64,000 nucleotides of DNA from Adlercreutzia hattorii (GTDB lineage: Bacteria > Actinomycetota > Coriobacteriia > Coriobacteriales > Eggerthellaceae). The DNA lies in contig NZ_AP022829.1 in assembly GCF_011405655.1 (NCBI RefSeq), positions 2,651,001-2,715,000 on the forward strand, written 5' to 3'. Below the pieces are notes generated by a model, which saw nothing but the letters and a program-made list of their open reading frames with translations, was not told the DNA's origin and ran no database searches. Shown one piece after another: positions 51,894 through 59,878 of this stretch (its first letter is position 1; each line of letters starts with the position of its first letter). Position numbers and translations under genes: made by a program.

Positions 51894-53410
51894 GAGCGCC
51901 TCCTCGCCCGGGGCCGCGGCACCAATGTGGCGGCCACTTCCACAATAAGGGCGAGCAGCGTCACGAACTCGAGACGCCCGGCCCACATTTGGAAGATGTA
52001 GAGCAGCTCGAGGGTGCCCGGCATGCCCGGACCTGCCACTGAAGTGATAATGCCGCTGTTGGACGTCATGGCCACCGACTCGAAAATCGCGGGAATGGCC
52101 TCGGCGCCGTGCGCGATACCAGCCAAAGCACCGATGACGTAGGTGATCACGTACAGGATGAACACCGTCATGGCCTCTTTGACGATCTCGGGGGTCAGCA
52201 CGCGCTTGCCCACGTGGCTGTAGGAGACGACGACGCGGGCCGAGTCGGGAGCAAGCGCCTCTTTCACGTTCGACACGATGGACTTGAAGATGATGCCCAT
52301 GCGCGAGAACTTGATGCCGCCGGCCGTGGAGCCGGAAGCACCGCCAACGGCCATGATGAACGCCAGGGTGAGGAAAGCGCCATTGCTGAAAGCGGTGGTG
52401 ATCTGGTTGGTGGTGACCACCTGAAAGCCCGTCGTGGTGAACGCCGAGATGATCATGAACAGGCCGCGGCGCAAGAGGGCGAGCATGTCATCGAAGGGCG
52501 ACAGGGCAAGGGTGGCCGTGAAGACGAAGGCCATGACCCCGATCCAAAGCACCATCGTCTTCGTCTCGATGTCGCGGAAAAACGGGAGTGGACGCCCCTT
52601 CCACACCTCGGCGTGAATGACAAAGCTGATGGAGCCCAAAATCATGAGCACCATGAGAATCGCCTCAAGGGGGAAGGAATGGTAGTACATGATGGAAAGC
52701 TGCATGGGCGTGAAACCGCCGGTCACGAACCCGGAGGTAGACACCCACAGCGCGTTCAGGAAGGCGCGAGTGGGCTCCATGCCCATGAACAGGCATAACG
52801 CCGTGATGATCACCGTGGCGACGGAGACGATGACCAGGGTGATGCGAGCAATGAACTGGGTGGTCTGCACCACGTTGGGCACCACGTGCTCGCTGCGGCC
52901 CTCCGACGAAAACAGCGATGCGCCGCCGCCGCGGCCGAAAAGCCCGAAGGACAACGCCACCACGATAAGGCCGAGACCGCCCAGAGCGTGCATAGCGAAG
53001 CGGAACATATTATCGGCGTAGGAGAGGTGATCCAAATCGACGATGAGCGAGGCGCCCGTGGTGGTCAGGCCGGAGACGCCGTCGAAGATGGCATCGAGGT
53101 AGGTCATGTAATGCCCCGAGAAGTAGAGGGGCATCGAGGCGAACAACGCGAGGACAACCCAGGCGAAACCCGTAACCGCCAGCGCCTGACGGCGATCGAG
53201 ACGCCCGGGCTCGATGCGCAGAAAGCGCAGGCTGCAGCCCGCGACCATGGTGATGCCGATGGCCGCGAGGTAACGCGCCGCCGGCTCCCATTCCTGAAAG
53301 ACCAGCGCCGTCGCCAAGGGAAGCGCCATGAGCACGGCGAAGAACAGCAAAAGCGTGCCCAAGTAATGCCCGATGACGCGCAAGTCGTAGAGGGTGAATC
53401 GCTGCCACAT
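51890..53410 (-). CDS. trkH: TrkH-family potassium uptake protein
   Basis: A 506-aa polytopic protein. ATG 53410 is chosen because MWQRFTLYDLR suits the family; AGAGG lies just upstream, and the longer frame consists of translated tandem repeats. It has the four P-loop repeats of TrkH/KtrB with selectivity Gly: FDGVSGLTTTGASLI, STSGFVTGGF, ISAFTTTGFQVVT and SVAMTSNSGIITSV. The KCK partner (TrkA) is not in the window. It forms an operon with a tiny membrane protein upstream and two genes downstream. Confidence 0.93.
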   Translation of the reverse strand: MWQRFTLYDLRVIGHYLGTLLLFFAVLMALPLATALVFQEWEPAARYLAAIGITMVAGCSLRFLRIEPGRLDRRQALAVTGFAWVVLALFASMPLYFSGHYMTYLDAIFDGVSGLTTTGASLIVDLDHLSYADNMFRFAMHALGGLGLIVVALSFGLFGRGGGASLFSSEGRSEHVVPNVVQTTQFIARITLVIVSVATVIITALCLFMGMEPTRAFLNALWVSTSGFVTGGFTPMQLSIMYYHSFPLEAILMVLMILGSISFVIHAEVWKGRPLPFFRDIETKTMVLWIGVMAFVFTATLALSPFDDMLALLRRGLFMIISAFTTTGFQVVTTNQITTAFSNGAFLTLAFIMAVGGASGSTAGGIKFSRMGIIFKSIVSNVKEALAPDSARVVVSYSHVGKRVLTPEIVKEAMTVFILYVITYVIGALAGIAHGAEAIPAIFESVAMTSNSGIITSVAGPGMPGTLELLYIFQMWAGRLEFVTLLALIVEVAATLVPRPRARRRS

Positions 53411-53421
53411 AGCCTCTGCCT

Positions 53422-53553
53422 CTAACCCAGCACGATGCGCGTGAGCGCCATGAGCACCCACAGGGCGATAATGAAGCAAACGATGAACAGCAGCACGAGC
53501 ACAATGGCCGCCGCCGGCGAGGCGGGCTTCACCTCGGGAGTCCTGCGTGCCAT
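53422..53553 (-). CDS. 43-aa single-span membrane peptide upstream of trkH
   Basis: ATG 53553 opens a 43-residue frame: a basic start (MARRTPEVKPASP) and one hydrophobic helix (AAAIVLVLLFIVCFIIALWVL), then a short basic tail. It ends 11 nt before trkH. The ribosome site is weak (GGGGCG). The position suggests a small accessory subunit of the potassium system, comparable in idea to KdpF, but this is inference. Confidence 0.55.
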   Translation of the reverse strand: MARRTPEVKPASPAAAIVLVLLFIVCFIIALWVLMALTRIVLG

Positions 53554-53608
53554 AGGCTAGCGCCCCGCTTTCGTGCGTGCGGAAGCATCCGCGAGGGCGG
53601 CCACTGGG

Positions 53609-53675
53609 GCGGGTGCGGATGCGAGCCCAAAAGCGGGTGCGGATGCGAGCCCGCAAGCGGGTGCGAAGCGCGAGC
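53609..53675. repeat. 24-bp tandem repeat, 2.8 copies
   Basis: Units begin GCGGGTGCGGATGCGAGCCC at 53609 and 53633, with a shortened third at 53657. They lie upstream of the trkH operon in the roughly 430-nt spacer that separates it from murB. Copy number may vary between strains. Confidence 0.8.
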
Positions 53676-53756
53676 AACGATGGGCGGAGGCGCTTTGGCG
53701 ATCGCGCGGATATGTCAGCGATTTCGTCATGGGCGTATTCTAGTACAATGAGCCAT

Positions 53757-53779
53757 GCGGGTCACCAACGGTAACCCGC
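53757..53779. promoter_or_regulatory. Small hairpin in the murB upstream region
   Basis: GCGGGTCACC (53757-53766) pairs with GGTAACCCGC (53770-53779), one mismatch. It lies 210 nt upstream of murB, just after an AT-rich patch TATTCTAGTACAAT that could hold a promoter. Confidence 0.35.
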
Positions 53780-53840
53780 ACGGCATGATAAACGGAGGAT
53801 ACCGGCCCAGAACACGCGGGCTTGAAACTCTTTGCCGACC

Positions 53841-53952
53841 GGAGGTGCGGGACGCCCTGATTCGCTCAGACAGTCCTCGCTCTGCAGAACAGGACATTCA
53901 GTCCTGTTCTGTTCGCTGCGGAACTTGCTCGGTCAGGGCATCCCGCACCTCC
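53841..53952. promoter_or_regulatory. 112-nt rod-like hairpin in the murB leader
   Basis: The outer stem GGAGGTGCGGGA-C-GCCCTGA pairs with TCAGGGC-A-TCCCGCACCTCC. The tip is a perfect 11-bp stem CAGAACAGGAC / GTCCTGTTCTG with loop ATTCA (53885-53911). Weakly paired sequence with bulges lies between. It ends 35 nt before murB. It could be a leader RNA or a small RNA gene; it does not match SRP RNA. Confidence 0.55.
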
Positions 53953-53987
53953 TCTGCATCCGTAATCCAGCTGAGGAGGAGCAAGCC

Positions 53988-54908
53988 GTGAACGCCCAGG
54001 ACTTCGAGAAGAGCCTTCGGGATATCGTCGGTTCGCAGAATGTGCGTCCTGACGAGCCCCTGGCCGAGCATACGACATTTCGCATTGGGGGGCCGGCGCA
54101 ATGGCTCGTGGCACCGCGCTCCGAAGACGAGGTGGCGGCCGTCGTGTCGACTTGCGAGGCGGACGGGGTTCCCTGGCGTGTGCTGGGACTCGGCTCCAAC
54201 GTGCTCGCGCCCGACGAGGGACTTGACGGCGTGACGCTTCTGCTGGCGGATAATTTCGCGGACGTCGAGGTGCTGCCCGGCGGCCTCGTGCGGGCAGCGG
54301 GCGGGGCCACGAACGCCGCCGTGGCCGCCGTGGCGCGGGATACCGGGCTTGCAGGCTACGAGTTCGCCAGCGGCATTCCCGGCACCGTCGGAGGCGCGGC
54401 CATCATGAACGCCGGCGCCTACGAGGGCCAGTTCTCGGACGTAGCCGTGGAAGTACGCTGCCTGGTGCCCGACGGGAATTCGTGGAGCATCGTGAACGTG
54501 CCGGCAGCGGAAGCCAACTGGGGCTATCGCACCAGCCGCATGATGCGCGAGGGCTGGGTGGTGCTCGGGGCCACGCTGCAGCTGCGCGCCGACTCCCCTG
54601 CCGCCATTGCCTCGCGCATAGAAGAGCTGCGCGAGCGCCGCGAGAGCAAGCAACCGCTGGAGATGCCGAGCGCCGGCAGCACCTTCAAGCGCCCCGAGGG
54701 CCACTTCGCGGGGGCGCTCATCCAAGAGGCCGGCTGCCAAGGCCTGCGCGTGGGCGGCGCGCAGGTGTCCGAGAAGCACGCCGGCTTCGTCGTGAACACC
54801 GGCGACGCCACCGCCGCCGACGTGCTAGCACTCATCGCCGAAGTGCAGCGCCGCATTCGCCAGACCACCGGCGTGGAACTGGAGCCCGAAGTGAGGCTGT
54901 GGCAGTAG
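53988..54908 (+). CDS. murB: UDP-N-acetylenolpyruvoylglucosamine reductase
   Basis: A 306-aa protein. GTG 53988 follows AGGAGGAGC, so the long upstream in-frame extension through the leader hairpin is excluded. FAD-binding motifs are HTTFRIGGPA, GLGSNVL and FASGIPGTVGGAAIMNAGAY. The substrate-side Ser is in MPSAGSTFKRPEG, and the C-terminal Glu-bearing part is VELEPEVRLW. It is a type II MurB of the usual length. It makes UDP-MurNAc for peptidoglycan. It is monocistronic, with long repeat-rich spacers on both sides. Confidence 0.95.
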   Translation: MNAQDFEKSLRDIVGSQNVRPDEPLAEHTTFRIGGPAQWLVAPRSEDEVAAVVSTCEADGVPWRVLGLGSNVLAPDEGLDGVTLLLADNFADVEVLPGGLVRAAGGATNAAVAAVARDTGLAGYEFASGIPGTVGGAAIMNAGAYEGQFSDVAVEVRCLVPDGNSWSIVNVPAAEANWGYRTSRMMREGWVVLGATLQLRADSPAAIASRIEELRERRESKQPLEMPSAGSTFKRPEGHFAGALIQEAGCQGLRVGGAQVSEKHAGFVVNTGDATAADVLALIAEVQRRIRQTTGVELEPEVRLWQ

Positions 54909-54983
54909 CCTGGCAGCAATTCGCAGGGGGCCCGAGAGTATCCACAGAACAACGCGCTCTTTTGCCGTTTTTCAAGCACAGCC

Positions 54984-55199
54984 CGTAGCCCGAGGTGCCT
55001 TTTCGCCACACACCCGAGTACAACTCGCAGCCCGAGGCGCTTTTTTGTCAGGGCAACTGCGCGCCTTCGTCATTTTTGCGGGTCGGGCTACGGTGTTAGC
55101 TCATGTTGACAAATAGATGCTAAGCAATGACCTGCTTTTTTGCTCTATACTACAAAGTTTGCTGAATACAACACCGTAGCCCGGGGCGACTTTTTGCCA
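54984..55199. repeat. Three-copy 25-bp repeat and 14-bp perfect inverted repeat
   Basis: Copies at 54984-55008, 55026-55050 and 55175-55199 share CGTAGCCCGAGG-type starts and TTTTTGCCA-type ends. A perfect 14-bp inverted pair CGGGCTACGGTGTT (55084-55097) and 55170-55183 encloses 72 nt with a TTGACA hexamer at 55106. The spacer 54909-55875 has no intact gene. Confidence 0.75.
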
Positions 55200-55300
55200 G
55201 GGGCGTCGTCACTCGTTGACATTTTCGAAGGTCTGGCTGCGGTCTTCGGCGGCGGCTTTGCGGCAGCGGCGGTGCAGAAGGTAGGCCCAGGCGAGAACCC

Positions 55301-55429
55301 TCAGCCTTCGCAGCCGCGCCACGCCTCCCTGCGGGTCTCGTCGAGCACGTCGATCACCCACTGCACCACATAGAGCGGATCCACAGCGCACTCGACCCCG
55401 GGGCAGTGCCGCGCGACGACCTCGACGAT
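55301..55429 (-). pseudogene. Fragment resembling an ISL3-family transposase
   Basis: The frame gives 42 residues ending at a stop: IVEVVARHCPGVECAVDP then LYVVQWVIDVLDETRREAW. This matches the ISL3 DDE transposase region ARxxxPxAxxVvDPFHVVkwaxxALDxVRrxaW. There is an in-frame TGA just before it and no start codon, so only a remnant is left. Sequence beyond the stop is not recognisably transposase. No terminal repeats were assigned to it. Confidence 0.55.
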
Positions 55430-55542
55430 TCATCTGGCGCCATCGACAAGGAGACCACAACCACAGCCCTACCGCCCGATGAACCGGTATCCATCTTTCT
55501 CGGACAAGATCCGCGATATGGCACCTGCCCTCTTCCAAGATC

Positions 55543-55754
55543 GGAAGTTTGGTACCCCGAATTCGGCCAAAAACCGCAGTTTGGTACCTCGACTCCGAAG
55601 AAATACCAGGTCAGAAATTCGTACGTGCAAGTTTTCAGGTACCAAACTTCGCAATTTGACCAAGGCAGGGTACCAAACTGCCAAACTTGGCACCATTCGA
55701 TGCCAAACTCCGCAAGTTGGCCGCAAAAAGGGCGACACCAGGTACCAAACTTCC
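55543..55754. repeat. Palindromic GGTACCAAACT repeat cluster
   Basis: Five copies of AGTTTGGTACC or its reverse occur: 55543-55556 and 55578-55588 in one orientation, 55638-55649, 55669-55679 and 55741-55754 in the other. The outermost two (GGAAGTTTGGTACC and its exact complement) bound a 212-bp palindromic unit. A degenerate copy lies at about 55701. Some spacings are near 31-32 bp. Confidence 0.8.
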
Positions 55755-55875
55755 GTTCCTGACGTCGCCCTTGTTGTTTTCGGGCATCAAACCCCCGGTC
55801 CCACCGACGGGCGGTCGCACGCCACCCTCCCGAGCAGCCACCTCATGCAGCGGCAACTACCTCGCGTGGCAGTAA

Positions 55876-58800
55876 CTACTTCGTGCGGAAGTAGTCGACA
55901 CCGCCTTCGAAGAGGGGCTGGTAGGTGTTGCCGAAGGTGTTCTTGTACAGGCCCGCGCCGGCGCGTTCCGTGTGACCCATCTTGCCGAGCACGCGGCCGT
56001 CGGGGCTCGTGATGCCCTCGATGGCGAGCACCGACCCGTTGGGGTTCACCGCCAAATCCATGGAAGGCTGCCCCGCGGCGTCCACGTACTGAGTGGCAAC
56101 TTGTCCGTTCGCAATCATGGAATCCAGCAGAGGCTGCGGCGCCACGAAGCGCCCCTCGCCGTGGCTGATGGCCACCGTGTGCATCTCGCCCACTTCCATG
56201 CGGCTCATCCAGGGAGACATCGTGCTGGCCACGCGCGTACGCACGAGCGTGCTCTGGTGGCGGCCGATGTTGTTGAAGGTGAGGGTGGCGCAATCGGCGT
56301 CCATGGGACGGATGTCGCCGAAGGGCACCAGGCCCAGCTTCACGAGCGCCTGGAAACCGTTGCAGATGCCGAGCATGAGGCCGTCGCGCGCCTGCAGCAA
56401 ATCGCGCACCGCCTCGGTGACCTCCGGCGCGCGGAAGAAAGCCGTGATGAACTTCGCGGAGCCGTCGGGCTCGTCGCCGCCGGAGAAGCCGCCGGGAATC
56501 ATGACGATCTGGGACGCGCGGATAAGACGCGCCAACTCGGCGGTGGATTCAGCCACGGCCTCGGGCGTCAGGTTGTTCACCACGTACACGGTAGGCACGG
56601 CGCCGGCCCGCTCGAAGGCGGCAGCGGAGTCGTACTCGCAGTTGTTGCCGGGGAACACCGGAATGACCACGCGCGGAGCACCGGAGGCGTCGCCCAGCAG
56701 CGCCGGGCCGTGGTAAGCCGGAGCTGCCTCCCCTTCGAAGCTGATGGCGGGCACCGTCTCGGCCGCTGCGCGCTCTTCCGGCGAGGTGCGGTACGGGAAC
56801 ACGCTTTCAATCCCGCTGCCGCGTTCCCACGCCTCCTGAACCACGGCGAGATCGGCCACTTGGCCGTCACACGCCAGCTCGTAAGCGCTGGTCACCTGAC
56901 CGAGTGCCACCACATCCACGTTGGCGTCGAGTCCAGCGTCTTCCAAACGCGTGACGACGGACTGGGCATCCTCGCCGGCAGCCAGCTCGATCACGAACGT
57001 GCCGTAGGCCGGCTCGAACAGCTGGCCCATGTCGATGTCCTCGTCCACGGTGATACCCAGGCCATTGCCCACGGCCGCCTTCACCAGCGTCTCGGCCAAG
57101 CCGCCGTAGGCGCCGCTCGCGCAGGCCCGCACGACACCCGCACCGATGAGGTACTCCACCGCGTCGAAGACGGCGCAGATGCTCGACGCCAGCGCGTCCT
57201 CGAAGGAAACCCAGATGAGGTTGTCGCCCGCTTCCTTCAGCTCCGGCGAGGTGACGCGGTCGATGCCACCGATGGCCGTCGCGAAGGACACGAGCGTGGG
57301 CGGCACGTCCAAGTCCTCGAAAGAGCCGGACATGGAGTCCTTGCCGCCGATGGCGCCCACCCCGAAATCGATCTGGGCCATGAGCGCGCCGAGCACCGCC
57401 GCCATGGGCTTGCCCCAGCGCTCGGGATCCTGGCGCAGCTTCTCGAAGTACTCTTGGAAGGTGAGGTACATGTTCGCCCGCTCGAAGCCGGTGGCCACGA
57501 GCTTCGCCACCGAATCGAGCACGGCCATGTAGGCGCCGGCATAGGGGTCGTAGGACGAAAGATACGGGTTGAAGCCCCAGGACAGGCCCGAGACCGTCGT
57601 GGTCTTGCCGCCGAGCACCGGCAGCTTCGCCACCATGGCGAGCGCCGGGGTGAGCTGGCGGGTGCCGCCGAAGGGCATGAGCACCGTGGCCGCGCCGATG
57701 GTGGAGTCGAAGCGCTCCACGAGGCCCTTGTTCGAGGCGCGGTTGATGTCGCCCATGAGCGCCGCGAGGGACACTTCCAGCGAGTCGGCGTCGCACACGG
57801 CGTCCACCACGGGGTCGGTCAGCTCGCTTGTCGCCTCGAAAGCGCGGTCGCAGGCGCTTTCGGCGAAGCTCTCGTCGGCCGGCGCGGGCACGGCCACCGC
57901 CGCATGCTTCGGCGCGCCGTTGCTCGCGAGAAACTCGCGGCTCACGTCCACGATGGTGTCGCCGCGCCAATGCATGCGCACGCGCGGTTCTTCCGTGACC
58001 TGCGCCACCGGCGTGGCCTCCAGGTTCTCCTCGTGGGCGAGCGCGATGAAGGCGTCCACGTCCTCGGGGGCCAAGGCCACGGCCATGCGCTCCTGAGATT
58101 CGGAGATGGCCAGCTCCGTGCCATCCAGACCGTCGTACTTTTTAGGTACGGCATCCAGGTTGATGTCCAGGCCGTCGGCCAACTCGCCAATGGCCACCGA
58201 CACGCCGCCGGCGCCGAAGTCGTTGCAGCGCTTGATCATGCGGCAAGCATCCCCGCGGCGGAACAGGCGCTGGATCTTGCGCTCCACTGGCGCGTTGCCC
58301 TTCTGCACCTCGGCCCCGCAGCTTTCCAGAGATTCCACGGAATGGGCCTTGGAAGAGCCCGTGGCACCGCCGATGCCGTCGCGGCCCGTGCGGCCACCGA
58401 GGAGCACCACCACATCCCCCGGTGCCGGCGTCTCGCGACGCACGTGGTCGGCCGGCGTGGCGCCCACCACGGCACCGATCTCCATGCGCTTGGCGGCGTA
58501 GCCGGGGTGGTACAGCTCGTGCACCTGGCCCGTGGCCAGGCCGATCTGGTTGCCGTAGGAGGAATAGCCGGCCGCCGCCGTGGTCACCAGCTTGCGCTGG
58601 GGCAGCTTGCCGGGAATGGTGTCGGCCACGGGCACCGTGGGGTCGGCCGCGCCCGTGACGCGCATGGCCTGGTACACGTAGGAGCGGCCCGACAAAGGAT
58701 CGCGGATGGCGCCGCCCACGCAGGTGGCCGCACCGCCGAAGGGCTCAATCTCGGTGGGATGGTTGTGGGTCTCGTTCTTGAAGAGGTACAGCCAGTCCTG

Positions 58801-59718
58801 CTCCTCGCCATCGACATCCACCTTGCACTTGATGGTGCAGGCGTTGATCTCCTCGGACTCGTCGAGGCCGGTGAGAATGCCCTCTTTCTTCAGCCACTTC
58901 GCGCCGATGGTGCCCATGTCCATGAGGCAGACCGGCTTCTCATCGCGGCCGAGCTCGTGGCGCAGCTCCAGATAGCGGTCGAAGGCGGCCTGCACGTTGG
59001 CGTCGGCGATTTCCACGTCATCGAGCACGGTGCCGAAGGTGGTGTGGCGGCAGTGGTCGGACCAGTAGGTGTCGATCATCTTGATCTCGGTGATGGACGG
59101 ATCGCGGCCCTCTTCAGCGAAGTAGGCGCGGCAGAACTGGATGTCGGCCAGATCCATGGCCAGGCCGCGCTCGTCGATGAAGCGGGCCAGCTCGTCATCG
59201 GAAAAGGCGGTGAAGCCCTCGATGACCTCCACGTCGGCCGGGCGCTCGAAGGCCATGGCCAGGGTGTCGCGAGGCTCAAGCGAGGCTTCGCGGGCCTCCA
59301 CCGGGTTGATGACGTAGCGCTTCACGGCCTCCACGTCATCGTCGGCGAGATCGCCTTCCAAGTAGTACACCACCGCCGAACGCACAGCGGGGCGCTCGCC
59401 CTGGCTGATGAGCTGGATGCACTCGCTCGCCGAATCGGCGCGCTGGTCGAACTGGCCGGGCAGAAACTCCACGGCGAACACGGCCGCACCGTTGGCCTCG
59501 GGCAGCTCGAAGGTAGCGGTGTCGGATTGCGGCTCGGAGAACACCGTGGGCACGCAGGCGGCGAATAACTCGTCCGTCGCGCCTTCCACGTCGTAGCGGT
59601 TCACCAGACGCACGCCGGTCAGCCCCGAAATGCCGACGATGTCGCGCAGCTCGGCGGCCAAGGCGCGGGCCTCGCCGTCGAACCCGGGCTTCTTCTCAAC
59701 ATAGACGCGAGATACCAT
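55876..59718 (-). CDS. purL: Phosphoribosylformylglycinamidine synthase, single-chain form
   Basis: About 1,280 aa from ATG 59718 (AGAGAGG upstream); an in-frame ATG 45 nt earlier is possible. It has a FGAM synthase N-terminal region, two AIRS-type halves (DTYWSDHCRHTTFGT, KNETHNHPTEIEPFGGAATCVGG) and a C-terminal class I glutaminase with VIPVFPGNNCEYDSA and the catalytic Cys in MLGICNGFQALVKLG. It belongs to the long form seen in Clostridia and Coriobacteriia, distinct from PurLQS. It makes FGAM for purine synthesis. purC lies 1 kb upstream on the same strand. Confidence 0.95.
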   Translation of the reverse strand: MVSRVYVEKKPGFDGEARALAAELRDIVGISGLTGVRLVNRYDVEGATDELFAACVPTVFSEPQSDTATFELPEANGAAVFAVEFLPGQFDQRADSASECIQLISQGERPAVRSAVVYYLEGDLADDDVEAVKRYVINPVEAREASLEPRDTLAMAFERPADVEVIEGFTAFSDDELARFIDERGLAMDLADIQFCRAYFAEEGRDPSITEIKMIDTYWSDHCRHTTFGTVLDDVEIADANVQAAFDRYLELRHELGRDEKPVCLMDMGTIGAKWLKKEGILTGLDESEEINACTIKCKVDVDGEEQDWLYLFKNETHNHPTEIEPFGGAATCVGGAIRDPLSGRSYVYQAMRVTGAADPTVPVADTIPGKLPQRKLVTTAAAGYSSYGNQIGLATGQVHELYHPGYAAKRMEIGAVVGATPADHVRRETPAPGDVVVLLGGRTGRDGIGGATGSSKAHSVESLESCGAEVQKGNAPVERKIQRLFRRGDACRMIKRCNDFGAGGVSVAIGELADGLDINLDAVPKKYDGLDGTELAISESQERMAVALAPEDVDAFIALAHEENLEATPVAQVTEEPRVRMHWRGDTIVDVSREFLASNGAPKHAAVAVPAPADESFAESACDRAFEATSELTDPVVDAVCDADSLEVSLAALMGDINRASNKGLVERFDSTIGAATVLMPFGGTRQLTPALAMVAKLPVLGGKTTTVSGLSWGFNPYLSSYDPYAGAYMAVLDSVAKLVATGFERANMYLTFQEYFEKLRQDPERWGKPMAAVLGALMAQIDFGVGAIGGKDSMSGSFEDLDVPPTLVSFATAIGGIDRVTSPELKEAGDNLIWVSFEDALASSICAVFDAVEYLIGAGVVRACASGAYGGLAETLVKAAVGNGLGITVDEDIDMGQLFEPAYGTFVIELAAGEDAQSVVTRLEDAGLDANVDVVALGQVTSAYELACDGQVADLAVVQEAWERGSGIESVFPYRTSPEERAAAETVPAISFEGEAAPAYHGPALLGDASGAPRVVIPVFPGNNCEYDSAAAFERAGAVPTVYVVNNLTPEAVAESTAELARLIRASQIVMIPGGFSGGDEPDGSAKFITAFFRAPEVTEAVRDLLQARDGLMLGICNGFQALVKLGLVPFGDIRPMDADCATLTFNNIGRHQSTLVRTRVASTMSPWMSRMEVGEMHTVAISHGEGRFVAPQPLLDSMIANGQVATQYVDAAGQPSMDLAVNPNGSVLAIEGITSPDGRVLGKMGHTERAGAGLYKNTFGNTYQPLFEGGVDYFRTK

Positions 59719-59796
59719 GGATGTGCCTCTCTCTTCAAGGAATGAGCGCTCGAACTTTTCCATAGGGGTGGACCTTAGTTCAACTGACCCCTCGTA

Positions 59797-59870
59797 CGGG
59801 GCGACCTCGGTCGCTCCTCACCAAGTGGAGTCACCTCACTTGAGAAGGGGCGACCGAGGTCGCCCCCTAC
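59797..59870. repeat. GGGGCGACC palindromic repeats upstream of purL
   Basis: Copies at 59797-59817 (CGGGGCGACCTCGGTCGCTCC) and 59846-59870 (palindrome GGGGCGACC-GA-GGTCGCCCC then CTAC) match the unit at 6675-6748. AAGTGGAGTCACCTCACTT (about 59823-59841) between them forms a further hairpin. They lie between the small membrane protein gene and purL. Confidence 0.75.
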
Positions 59871-59878
59871 GGTAGGTG

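Noticed and set aside
53841-53952. SRP (4.5S) RNA gene
   Set aside because: Length and rod shape fit, but the conserved GGAAG/GCAG tip motif is missing.
53755-53991. 78-aa frame upstream of murB, possible leader peptide
   Set aside because: It runs through the long hairpin, has no ribosome site at its start and shows no protein-like composition.
55106-55151. Sigma-70 promoter TTGACA ... TATACT between murB and purL
   Set aside because: The hexamers are 34 nt apart, too far for a standard promoter, and no gene follows.
55543-55754. Possible CRISPR array
   Set aside because: Repeats are only about 11-14 bp, occur in both orientations and have irregular spacing; no cas genes are nearby.
55406-55762. 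118-aa plus-strand reading frame in the murB-purL spacer
   Set aside because: It is a translation of the GGTACCAAACT repeat cluster, with no ribosome site and no family resemblance.
55972-59568. 1,198-aa plus-strand frame opposite purL
   Set aside because: It is an antisense shadow with His/Arg/Gly-rich random composition; purL motifs on the minus strand are unambiguous.
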